Assembly: GCA_016285145.1 (NCBI GenBank)
Contig: JAEEQE010000002.1
Coordinates: 1 to 64,000 of the forward strand
Direction of reading: 5' to 3'
DNA: 64,000 nucleotides
Source of the DNA: Bacteroidales bacterium
GTDB lineage: Bacteria; Bacteroidota; Bacteroidia; Bacteroidales; WCHB1-69
The first letter of the stretch is position 1; the number at the start of each line of letters is the position of its first letter. The notes beneath the pieces are model-generated. The model saw only the letters and a program-made list of their open reading frames with translations, ran no database searches and was not told where the DNA came from. Made by a program: the position numbers and the translations under genes. Below are positions 41,023 through 48,307 of this stretch, in pieces.

Positions 41023-42252
41023 TTAGTCTAAGTCAAAAGCTTTTTTGATGGGTTGGATATAATCCAATTTCTCCCAAGGGAAGAATGTTATCTTCTTGCC
41101 ATTCACCTTTTTATCGTAGCTGTCGCGGCCGAAATGCCCGTAGGAGGCGGTGGGTTGGTAGATGGGGTTTTTCAGCTGGAAGCGTTCGATGATGGCGTGC
41201 GGACGCATGTCGAAGATGGTTTCGATTTTCTTGGCGATTTGTCCGTCGGTCATCTTCACCTTCGCGGTGCCGTAGGTGTTCACATAGAGGCCCACGGGTT
41301 TGGCTTTGCCGATGGCGTATGCTACCTGCACGAGCACCTGGTCGCACAAGCCGGCGGCCACCATGTTCTTGGCGATATGACGGGTGGCGTAGGCCGCCGA
41401 GCGGTCCACTTTGGAGGGATCCTTGCCGGAGAAGGCACCGCCGCCGTGTGCACCGCGACCGCCGTAAGTGTCCACGATGATCTTGCGGCCCGTAAGCCCT
41501 GTGTCACCGTGCGGTCCGCCCACCACAAACTTGCCTGTGGGGTTTACATATAAATTATAACGATGATTGAACAGCTTTTTAACATTGTCTGGACATCCTG
41601 CTATTACCCTCGGAATGAGTATGTTGCGGATATCCTGCTCAATGGTTTTCAGCATGGCGCGGTCCTTGTCGAACTCGTCATGCTGGGTGGAAATAACAAT
41701 GGTTTCAATGCTTTCCGGTACATGGTTGTCGGAATACTTCACGGTGACCTGCGACTTGGAGTCGGGACGGAGGTAGGTCATCTGTTTGCCTTCCTTGCGG
41801 ATGGCGGCCAGCTCCTGCACTAACCGATGGGCCAGCTCGACGGGCAGCGGCATGTAGTTGTCCATCTCGTTGCAGGCGTAGCCGAACATCATGCCCTGGT
41901 CGCCGGCACCCTGGTCCTCGGCCTTGGCCCGCTCAACCCCCTGGTTGATGTCGGGCGACTGGCTGTGGATGGTGGAGATGATTCCGCACGACTTGTAGTC
42001 GAATTGGTAGTCGCTCTTGTCGTACCCGATTTCCTTGATGACTTTCCGCGCCACGTCGTCCACGGGCACGTAGGCCTCGGTTTTCACTTCGCCGGCACAT
42101 ACCACCAGTCCGGTGGTGGCCAATGTTTCGCAAGCCACTTTTGATTCGGGATCCTGCGCCAGGAACGAATCCAACAAAGCGTCTGAAATTTGATCACACA
42201 GTTTGTCCGGGTGTCCTTCAGATACTGATTCAGATGTGAATAGATAGCTCAT
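41023..42252 (-). CDS. metK: S-adenosylmethionine synthase
   Basis: 409 residues, full length. It makes SAM from methionine and ATP. Motifs: [20 protein letters not shown] at the start, the ATP-binding [30 protein letters not shown], and the P-loop-like [19 protein letters not shown]. The leader of about 107 nt carries a candidate SAM-II aptamer, which would give feedback control by its own product. First gene of metK-fabD, divergent from the TM1266-type gene. Confidence 0.97.
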   Translation of the reverse strand: MSYLFTSESVSEGHPDKLCDQISDALLDSFLAQDPESKVACETLATTGLVVCAGEVKTEAYVPVDDVARKVIKEIGYDKSDYQFDYKSCGIISTIHSQSPDINQGVERAKAEDQGAGDQGMMFGYACNEMDNYMPLPVELAHRLVQELAAIRKEGKQMTYLRPDSKSQVTVKYSDNHVPESIETIVISTQHDEFDKDRAMLKTIEQDIRNILIPRVIAGCPDNVKKLFNHRYNLYVNPTGKFVVGGPHGDTGLTGRKIIVDTYGGRGAHGGGAFSGKDPSKVDRSAAYATRHIAKNMVAAGLCDQVLVQVAYAIGKAKPVGLYVNTYGTAKVKMTDGQIAKKIETIFDMRPHAIIERFQLKNPIYQPTASYGHFGRDSYDKKVNGKKITFFPWEKLDYIQPIKKAFDLD

Positions 42253-42300
42253 AACTAACTTTATTAAAGGTGATTAAATAAAAATACGGAAAACGTGTGG

Positions 42301-42354
42301 GAAATGTCTTTAGCATTTTTTTATGTGGTTGCAATCATTACAAATCTGTCCACG
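42301..42354 (-). promoter_or_regulatory. Candidate SAM-II (SAM-alpha) riboswitch in the metK leader
   Basis: Reverse-strand RNA from 42354: P1 arm GUGG, conserved GAUUUG, then UUGCAACCAC closing P1, an A-rich linker, and GCUAAAG followed by ACAUU. The order GAUUU, UUGCA, P1 3' arm, A-rich strand, GCUAAA is that of the SAM-II pseudoknot, and AAUG in the loop can pair with CAUU at the 3' end. The -7 box at 42366-42373 would start transcription just before the aptamer. CGAAAAC upstream can also pair with GUUUUCCG (42294-42287), followed by UAUUUUUA, giving a possible outer or alternative stem. Identified by eye from the family's known pattern. Confidence 0.65.
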
Positions 42355-42365
42355 TTTTCGGGCGG

Positions 42366-42373
42366 CAAAGATA
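42366..42373 (-). promoter_or_regulatory. -7 box for metK-fabD
   Basis: Reverse strand TATCTTTG followed by GCCGCC, giving a start near 42359, right at the 5' edge of the candidate aptamer. Confidence 0.65.
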
Positions 42374-42386
42374 CGTTTTTTTTTTG

Positions 42387-42394
42387 TACTTTTG
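42387..42394 (+). promoter_or_regulatory. -7 box for the TM1266-hydG pair
   Basis: TACTTTTG followed by GCCGCC, 42 bp before the ATG at 42437. It faces away from the metK box only 13 bp away, so the two promoters overlap back to back. Confidence 0.6.
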
Positions 42395-42436
42395 CCGCCG
42401 TAATAAAAACAATAACCTAATCCAAAAGTTGCACTG

Positions 42437-42682
42437 ATGGAAAAGAGAATTGGAACCGTTACCGTGCTGGTCAAGGACCGCGCGGTGGCACCGCTGGTCA
42501 ACAGCGCTATCTCCCAATATGCCGACATTGTATTGGCCCGGCAGGGCCTGCCTTTCCACGACCGCTCCGTCGCGGTGATCGCCCTTATTGTCGAAGGCGA
42601 TGTAAACCAAATAAACGCCCTTTCCGGCAAATTGGGCAAAATCGATAATGTGGAGGTCAAGGTGGTGGTGACGAAATCATAA
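42437..42682 (+). CDS. TM1266-type iron-only hydrogenase system regulator
   Basis: 81 residues. A small ACT-like (ferredoxin-fold) protein: RIGTVTVLVKDRAVAPLVNS, then HDRSVAVIALIVEGDVNQIN and LGKIDNVEVKVVVTK. This matches the TM1266 family (putative regulator of the iron-only hydrogenase system), which is habitually encoded next to hydE/hydF/hydG. Its mechanism is not established. It is followed by a 10-bp-stem hairpin and then hydG, in the same orientation, 105 bp apart. Confidence 0.85.
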   Translation: MEKRIGTVTVLVKDRAVAPLVNSAISQYADIVLARQGLPFHDRSVAVIALIVEGDVNQINALSGKLGKIDNVEVKVVVTKS

Positions 42683-42707
42683 TGGTACCGCATTCATTAT
42701 AATTTAC

Positions 42708-42738
42708 TGTGGAAACGCGATACTATCACGTTTCCACA
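42708..42738 (+). promoter_or_regulatory. Hairpin between the TM1266-type gene and hydG
   Basis: TGTGGAAACG (42708-42717) and CGTTTCCACA (42729-42738) form a perfect 10-bp stem with an 11-nt loop. It is not followed by a T run, so it is not a canonical terminator; attenuation, RNA processing or an operator are all possible. Confidence 0.5.
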
Positions 42739-42787
42739 ATATTATCAGGTTTATACAATAACAAACAACAATTAAAATTACAACAAT

Positions 42788-44242
42788 ATGCAATTTCATC
42801 CTGAAAAATGTCGCATTCCCGACGAAATCGGAAAACCTTTCATCGATCCTGATGAACTGTGGGATTATATCCACAACACGAAAAGTACGCCCGAGCGCGT
42901 GCGCGAGATTATTCAAAAGTCCTTGGACAAGAACCGTCTCACATTAGAGGAGACTGCCGTGCTTATCAACACCACGGATCCGGAGCTGGTGGAGGAGATC
43001 AAAGAGGGGGCCCGCGAACTGAAACGCCGCATTTATGGCAACCGTATCGTGCTCTTCGCCCCGTTGTATGTGGGCAACTATTGTGTTAATAATTGCAAAT
43101 ATTGCGGTTTCCGTTCCTCCAACCACGACCAAGTGCGCACCACGCTCACTGATGAGGAGTTTGTGCATAACATTGAGGCTTTGGAGGAAGATGGTCAGAA
43201 GCGATTGATTCTCGTCTATGGCGAGTCGCCGAAATATTCGCCGGAGTTCATCGCGCACACCACAAAGCTGGCTTATTCGGTGAAGAAGGGCAACGGCTCC
43301 ATCCGTCGTGTCAACATCAACGCCGCCCCGCTGGATGTGGAGGGCTTCCGCATCGTGAAAGAGGCCGGTATTGGCACGTACCAGATTTTCCAAGAGACCT
43401 ACCATCCGGAGGCCTATTCCTGGTATCATCCCGCCAACACCATCAAGGGCAACTACGAATGGCGGCTCACCTCGATGGATCGCGCCCAGCAGGCCGGCAT
43501 CGACGACAACGGTCTCGGCATCCTCTTCGGCCTCTACGACTGGCGTTTTGAGGTGATGGCTATGATCCGCCATACCAACCATTTGGAGGCTTGTTTCAAT
43601 GTGGGTCCGCACACAATTTCCTTCCCGCGTATCAAAGATGCCTCCGGCTTGAACATTGATACGAAGTATTTTGTGGATGACGACACGTTCGAGAAAATCA
43701 TCGCCATCTTCCGCTTGGCAGTGCCTTACACAGGCATGATCCTCACTGCCCGCGAAACTGCCGAATTCCGCGCCAAAGCCATCCAATACGGCATCTCACA
43801 AATCGATGGGGGTACAAACCTGCAAATCGGTGACTATAAATACCATCATGAGGAGACGGAAAAGAACAGCGACAAGCAGGAAAACCAGAACCTTGATCGT
43901 GAGCAGTTCAAGATTGGCGATGACCGCAACCTCGGCGAAATCATTGAGGAGCTGTTGGACGGAAACTACATTCCCAGCTTCTGCACGGCGTGCTACCGCT
44001 TAGGGCGCACAGGCGAGCACTTCATGGAATTCAGCGTACCGGGCTTCATCAAACGCTATTGCACACCCAATGCTATCCTCACGCTGAGCGAATATCTGGT
44101 CGATTACGCCTCGCCCGAGGTGGCCGCCAAGGGCTGGAAGGTCATCGAAAACAACCTTGTGAACGTCGATGAGAAGTTCCGCGACGAGCTGCTGAAGCGC
44201 ATCGAGCGCATCAAGGCCGGCGAACGGGATTTGTATTTCTAA
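42788..44242 (+). CDS. hydG: [FeFe] hydrogenase maturase HydG (radical SAM tyrosine lyase)
   Basis: 484 residues. It cleaves tyrosine to make the CO and CN- ligands of the H-cluster. The radical-SAM cluster motif CVNNCKYC gives Cys99, Cys103 and Cys106 (CX3CX2C). The C-terminal domain has the second cluster site: CTACYRLGRTGEHFMEFSVP and the last Cys in GFIKRYC. The full length and the C-terminal cysteines separate it from ThiH, which lacks the second cluster. hydE, hydF and the hydrogenase itself are not in the window, so the maturation genes are scattered or elsewhere. It marks the organism as an H2-cycling anaerobe. Confidence 0.95.
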   Translation: MQFHPEKCRIPDEIGKPFIDPDELWDYIHNTKSTPERVREIIQKSLDKNRLTLEETAVLINTTDPELVEEIKEGARELKRRIYGNRIVLFAPLYVGNYCVNNCKYCGFRSSNHDQVRTTLTDEEFVHNIEALEEDGQKRLILVYGESPKYSPEFIAHTTKLAYSVKKGNGSIRRVNINAAPLDVEGFRIVKEAGIGTYQIFQETYHPEAYSWYHPANTIKGNYEWRLTSMDRAQQAGIDDNGLGILFGLYDWRFEVMAMIRHTNHLEACFNVGPHTISFPRIKDASGLNIDTKYFVDDDTFEKIIAIFRLAVPYTGMILTARETAEFRAKAIQYGISQIDGGTNLQIGDYKYHHEETEKNSDKQENQNLDREQFKIGDDRNLGEIIEELLDGNYIPSFCTACYRLGRTGEHFMEFSVPGFIKRYCTPNAILTLSEYLVDYASPEVAAKGWKVIENNLVNVDEKFRDELLKRIERIKAGERDLYF

Positions 44243-44268
44243 ACGTTTTTTTGCCTCTTTATTATTAT

Positions 44269-44300
44269 AAGTAGAGACGGGGCGTGCCCCGTCTCTACTT
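44269..44300. repeat. Perfect GAGACG palindrome, also a possible terminator
   Basis: AAGTAGAGACGGGGC (44269-44283), GT, GCCCCGTCTCTACTT (44286-44300): 15-bp perfect arms. Same family as 25514-25541. It lies between the hydG 3' end and a convergent gene, so it could end transcription from both sides, although no T run follows. Confidence 0.8.
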
Positions 44301-44381
44301 ATTTTCTGATGCCAACTGTTTTTGGCTACATCACATCATTTTTTCAACCTTCTACAGGTACTGTATTCTGGCAAATTTCTT

Positions 44382-44987
44382 TTAGAAGGTGAAACCCACC
44401 TTCACCTGAATACCACCGTTGAAAATGTTAGCAGGCCGCGTGGATTGGTAGTTGTCCATATAGAAGTAGTTGTATGAGGGGACACTTTTCAGATAGAATC
44501 CGGCGGAGAAAGTGAAGGCCTTCACCCGGAAGCCCGAGGCAACGGTGGCATACAGTCCGAATCCGGATCTTTTCGTAACGGTCGTAACAGGATCTCCGTT
44601 TTCATAATATTCATAATCAAGGTTATAATTAGCCCCGAAGATGAACGTGGTGCCTGCTGCAATGTTGACAAGGGGCTTCACCGCCCGGCCACGGTCAAAA
44701 TAGTGCCGGTAATTCAGGAACATCGGAACGCCATGGCCGGCAAAAACGTCAACAGAATAGCCTAAGCCGATACCGAGCAGGTCTTGTGTGCGGTTGAACA
44801 GCATGCTGTTGATCACTACCCCCTCAAAGCCGACGTTGGTGCCCCAAGAGGAGCCGCCCAGATAGAATCCGTACTCATTAATAATATTGTAAGAGAGTTT
44901 CTTTTCCGTATTGTCTTGCGCGGAAAGAGACAGCGTGCCGCAAAAGAGCACAAGAGCTGATAAAATCACGAATCGTTTCATTTTCAT
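44382..44987 (-). CDS. Small outer-membrane beta-barrel protein
   Basis: 201 residues from the ATG at 44987 (MKMKRFVILSALVLFCGTLS signal peptide, mature part from QDNTEKKL). The frame is open to 45014, but that start would add a charged MFNFLSKNI before the signal peptide. The mature protein has alternating amphipathic strands rich in Gly and aromatic residues (YGFYLGGSSWGTNVGFEGVV, NIAAGTTFIFGANYNLDYEY, GIQVKVGFTF at the end), with a terminal Phe, as in eight-stranded outer membrane barrels. The function is unknown. Own promoter, convergent with hydG. Confidence 0.75.
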   Translation of the reverse strand: MKMKRFVILSALVLFCGTLSLSAQDNTEKKLSYNIINEYGFYLGGSSWGTNVGFEGVVINSMLFNRTQDLLGIGLGYSVDVFAGHGVPMFLNYRHYFDRGRAVKPLVNIAAGTTFIFGANYNLDYEYYENGDPVTTVTKRSGFGLYATVASGFRVKAFTFSAGFYLKSVPSYNYFYMDNYQSTRPANIFNGGIQVKVGFTF

Positions 44988-45059
44988 AATGTTTTTGGAT
45001 AAAAAGTTAAACAATATGGTTTATTATCTTTATTTGGAATGTTGTATTTTTACAAGAGG

Positions 45060-45067
45060 CAAAAATA
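45060..45067 (-). promoter_or_regulatory. -7 box for the beta-barrel gene
   Basis: Reverse strand TATTTTTG followed by GCC. Confidence 0.55.
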
Positions 45068-45137
45068 CATTTTTTCCCAATATGAAAAAGAAAAGGAAAA
45101 ACGCATCCTATACAATCCCATCTTTCCGCTTTTTTTG

Positions 45138-45145
45138 TATATTTG
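45138..45145 (+). promoter_or_regulatory. -7 box for ackA
   Basis: TATATTTG followed by GCCCCC, 48 bp before the ATG at 45194. Confidence 0.6.
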
Positions 45146-45193
45146 CCCCCGCTTATTCTTAAAAAAGTATCATAACCCATTAATCAATCAAAT

Positions 45194-46393
45194 ATGAAGA
45201 TTTTAGTTTTAAACTGCGGCAGTTCCTCCATCAAATACCAGCTGTTGGAAATGGAACCGCAACCTGAATTATTGGCCAAAGGTCTTGTGGAACGTGTAGG
45301 TCTGGAGATGGGTGAGTTCACCCACAAGCCTGTCGGCAAGGACAAATACTATGTGCAAACCCCCATTGCCAACCACGAGGTGGGCGTGAAGCTGGTGTTG
45401 GAGGCCCTGATGGACCCGAAGCACGGCGTTATCAAATCGGTGGACGAGATCAACGCAGTGGGTCATCGTGTGGCGCACGGCGGCGAGTATTTCGACCGCA
45501 GCATGATCATCGGTCCCAAGGAGCGCGAGGAGATCGCCAAGCTCTGCGAGTTGGCCCCGCTGCACAATCCCGCCTCCCTGCTCGGCATCGATGTGATGAT
45601 GAAGTTGTTACCCAACGTGAAGCATGTGGGCATCTTCGACACCTCCTTCCATCAGACCATGCCGCCCGAGGCGTTCCTGTACGCGCTGCCGTATGAATAT
45701 TACACCGAAAAGAAAATCCGCCGCTACGGCTTCCACGGCACCAGCCACAAGTATGTGGGCCCGAAGGCCGCCGAAATGGTGGGCCTCGACTACAACAACT
45801 GCAAGATCGTGAGCTGCCACCTCGGCAACGGCGCATCCATCACCGCCATCAAAAACGGCAAATCCATTGACAACTCCATGGGCTTCACACCGGTGGAGGG
45901 CCTGATGATGGGTACCCGCTGCGGCGACATCGACGCCGGTGCCCTCATCTATATCATGGATTCTGAAAAGATGGATACCAAACAGCTCAACACGTTTATC
46001 AACAAGAAGTGCGGTCTGTTAGGCATCTCCGGCAAGAGTGTGGATATGCGCGACATCCGCGCGGGCCGCGACGCCGGTGACGAACGCTCCACCTACGCGT
46101 TCAACATGTTCGCCTACCGCGTGAAGAAGTACATCGGCGCCTATGCCGCTGCCATGGGCGGGGTTGACATCATTCTCTTCACGGGTGGCATCGGCGAGAA
46201 CGCCTGGTTCCAGCGCGAAGCTATCTGCGACGGCCTCGAATTCCTCGGCACCAAGCTGGACAAGGAAGCCAACCAGAAGTATGCCGGCGAAGACGGCATC
46301 ATCTCCACTGCGGATTCCAAAGTGAAATTAGTGTCTGTGACCACCAACGAGGAATTGGTGATGGCCATGGATACCTATAATCTTGTGAAATAG
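45194..46393 (+). CDS. ackA: Acetate kinase
   Basis: 399 residues, full length. It turns acetyl phosphate and ADP into acetate and ATP, the energy-yielding step of acetate fermentation. Motifs: LVLNCGSSSIKYQLL near the N-terminus, VGHRVAHGGEYF, IFDTSFHQTMPP, and HLGNGASITAIKNGKSIDNS followed by GFTPVEGLMMGTRCGDID. Phosphate acetyltransferase is not adjacent, unlike in many Bacteroidetes. It is monocistronic with a strong terminator. Confidence 0.97.
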   Translation: MKILVLNCGSSSIKYQLLEMEPQPELLAKGLVERVGLEMGEFTHKPVGKDKYYVQTPIANHEVGVKLVLEALMDPKHGVIKSVDEINAVGHRVAHGGEYFDRSMIIGPKEREEIAKLCELAPLHNPASLLGIDVMMKLLPNVKHVGIFDTSFHQTMPPEAFLYALPYEYYTEKKIRRYGFHGTSHKYVGPKAAEMVGLDYNNCKIVSCHLGNGASITAIKNGKSIDNSMGFTPVEGLMMGTRCGDIDAGALIYIMDSEKMDTKQLNTFINKKCGLLGISGKSVDMRDIRAGRDAGDERSTYAFNMFAYRVKKYIGAYAAAMGGVDIILFTGGIGENAWFQREAICDGLEFLGTKLDKEANQKYAGEDGIISTADSKVKLVSVTTNEELVMAMDTYNLVK

Positions 46394-46414
46394 TCCTATA
46401 TTTAATTTAGGTAT

Positions 46415-46454
46415 AAAAAAAGGTACGTTGGAGAAATCCAGCGTACCTTTTTTA
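46415..46454. terminator. Bidirectional terminator between ackA and the beta-helix gene
   Basis: GGTACGTTGGA (46422-46432), GAAA loop, TCCAGCGTACC (46437-46447), with A7 before and T6 after. Only one G-T wobble in the stem. Confidence 0.9.
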
Positions 46455-46471
46455 GAAAATGCAGATAAGGG

Positions 46472-48205
46472 TTATCGTACGACAATTTTGAACGTTTTCT
46501 TTCTGTCGCCTTGCCGTACCTGCATCACATACAAGCCTTTATCCCAGTTGGCGGTGTTGAGCACCGTTTCTGCATCGTCCGTTTGCAAATGGCAGATTCG
46601 CTGCCCGATGACGGAAAAAACATCAACTGTCAATTCTTCCATACTTTCGTTTCGGATGCTGAGCTTGTCTGAACAGGGATTCGGGTAAATGCTGACGGTT
46701 TGTAACGTATTGTCGGCAATACCTCCAAAAATCCGGATAACAGCAGTGAAAGTCCGCGTGGATCCATGCGGGGTGGAAAGGGTGTAAGTGACTGGTTCTG
46801 TGAATATTTGAGGTGTCATCGGATCAGGCGAACACGACACACCGAGAGGAACCTTGACAGAAGGCATCAACGGAGAGAAAACATCACCGGGAATTACACA
46901 TCCGATAGGGAACAGGATAGTGTCGCCTTGGTCGTTGAAATATCCAAACAAATCCTGGGTTAACTGTGGATTGTCACTCTGTAGAATTCCGAAACTTAAC
47001 ACTCTGGGCTCCAACAACATGATAGGGTTATAGGTGACGAGTCCGTAGGATGAATTATCCGCTTGGTGAAAGATGACTGCCTCGGCGTGGGCAGTGTCGT
47101 TGTCGCCCCAATAGTTGCCCACGGCGGAGAGGTCGCTGAAAGCGTTGTTGTAAAGTTCGTACTCGGTGCCACCGTTGCCGTTGTCATACAGCACGTTGCC
47201 TCCGGGATCGTCTGCCGTGCCCATGTCAACACCATGGTAGTAAATGGTTGTCACACCCCACAGGTTGCCGGAAATGATATTGCGGCGGATTTTGGCGGTG
47301 CATGTATTGTTGGACCCATAGATGCTGATTCCGCTGCCGCCATTGTTGGGAGTGGTTTCCAAGTTGTTGTCTTGGATAATGTTATCTTGTATGAAGGCGT
47401 GAATGTGGCTTCCGTTTTGAGTATAACCATAGCGGTTGTGGACAATGGTGTTGCCTTGTATTATCATTTGTGTGTTGCCGATCCCATAGGCATTCATGAT
47501 GCCGATGCCTCCCGACATAGTCGAGGCCACTCCTTCAATATGGTTGTCTTGGATGATAATGGTGTCTTCAGCTCCGGGACCAAGATTGATTTGAGGAAAA
47601 TTCCCATTATCCAGCACATTATTGTAGAATATGTTGTTGATGATTCTCGGTGATCCCGTCACATTGGCCCCGGAAGTGATGGCGGCAGCATGGTTATGAT
47701 GGAAATAGCAGTTTTGAATCGTGGGATTGCAGTTCGTGAAGTTGATGGCAGCAGAGGTGAAATCCCGGAACTCGCAGCTGTCGAACGTCATATTCGTTTG
47801 GATGATCATCACACGATTGCCATGTTCAAAGCAGATATGGGAGATTGTGGTGGCCATGGCGCTGTCGATGCGCAATCCAAAACCGTTGACTCCCGTGGAA
47901 TCGCCGCTCATCAGCAACATACCTGTCCTTTCTGCCGTAACGATTGATCCGTAAATAGCTATTGTCACATCATTGTCCACCCGCACTTGGGTGACAGTGG
48001 TATCCAACATCAACACATCTCCTCTGGAAATGGTGATGTTTTGATGGATTTGGAACATTCCATTCTGCAAATTTGTCACTGACACGGAATCAGCGGCGGC
48101 TATGGACGCCAGCGTGTATTGGCCACCTTGTCCTGGACTGACCCACTGGGCAAAGCCTGTGAGCATTGGTAATAAGAACAGCGAGAGGAGTAAGTATTTT
48201 TTCAT
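46472..48205 (-). CDS. Secreted right-handed beta-helix protein with T9SS sorting domain
   Basis: 577 residues. Signal peptide 1-19 (MKKYLLLSLFLLPMLTGFAQ). Residues about 90-390 are a right-handed parallel beta-helix, with repeating turns such as NCNPTIQNCYFHHNHAAAIT, IIIQDNHIEGVAST and AKIRRNIISGNLWGV; the fold is common in polysaccharide lyases, glycosidases and adhesins. Catalytic residues cannot be assigned. The last 75 residues are a T9SS type A sorting domain: VSIYPNPCSDKLSIRN, then GLYVMQVRQGDRKKTFKIVV. Own promoter, with the terminator of the neighbouring gene just upstream. Confidence 0.88.
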   Translation of the reverse strand: MKKYLLLSLFLLPMLTGFAQWVSPGQGGQYTLASIAAADSVSVTNLQNGMFQIHQNITISRGDVLMLDTTVTQVRVDNDVTIAIYGSIVTAERTGMLLMSGDSTGVNGFGLRIDSAMATTISHICFEHGNRVMIIQTNMTFDSCEFRDFTSAAINFTNCNPTIQNCYFHHNHAAAITSGANVTGSPRIINNIFYNNVLDNGNFPQINLGPGAEDTIIIQDNHIEGVASTMSGGIGIMNAYGIGNTQMIIQGNTIVHNRYGYTQNGSHIHAFIQDNIIQDNNLETTPNNGGSGISIYGSNNTCTAKIRRNIISGNLWGVTTIYYHGVDMGTADDPGGNVLYDNGNGGTEYELYNNAFSDLSAVGNYWGDNDTAHAEAVIFHQADNSSYGLVTYNPIMLLEPRVLSFGILQSDNPQLTQDLFGYFNDQGDTILFPIGCVIPGDVFSPLMPSVKVPLGVSCSPDPMTPQIFTEPVTYTLSTPHGSTRTFTAVIRIFGGIADNTLQTVSIYPNPCSDKLSIRNESMEELTVDVFSVIGQRICHLQTDDAETVLNTANWDKGLYVMQVRQGDRKKTFKIVVR

Positions 48206-48242
48206 AATAAAACAGTTTAATGATATTTCTCAAACCGGTCTG

Positions 48243-48250
48243 CAAAGATA
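48243..48250 (-). promoter_or_regulatory. -7 box for the beta-helix gene
   Basis: Reverse strand TATCTTTG, 37 bp before the ATG at 48205. Confidence 0.6.
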
Positions 48251-48257
48251 GTCATAA

Positions 48258-48290
48258 AAAAAACGGCAATTCAAAGAATCGCCGTTTTTT
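48258..48290 (-). terminator. Terminator of the P5C dehydrogenase gene
   Basis: AAAAAACGGC (48258-48267) pairs with GCCGTTTTTT (48281-48290), and the stem extends outward through GTCAT/ATGAC and inward through ATTC/GAAT. It lies 18 bp beyond the stop. Confidence 0.85.
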
Positions 48291-48307
48291 ATGACTATGG
48301 TATGTTG

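Noticed and set aside
42788..44242. Thiamine synthesis enzyme ThiH instead of HydG
   Set aside because: The C-terminal CTACYRLGRTGEH and final RYC cysteines of HydG are present, and the gene sits next to a TM1266-type regulator, not thi genes.
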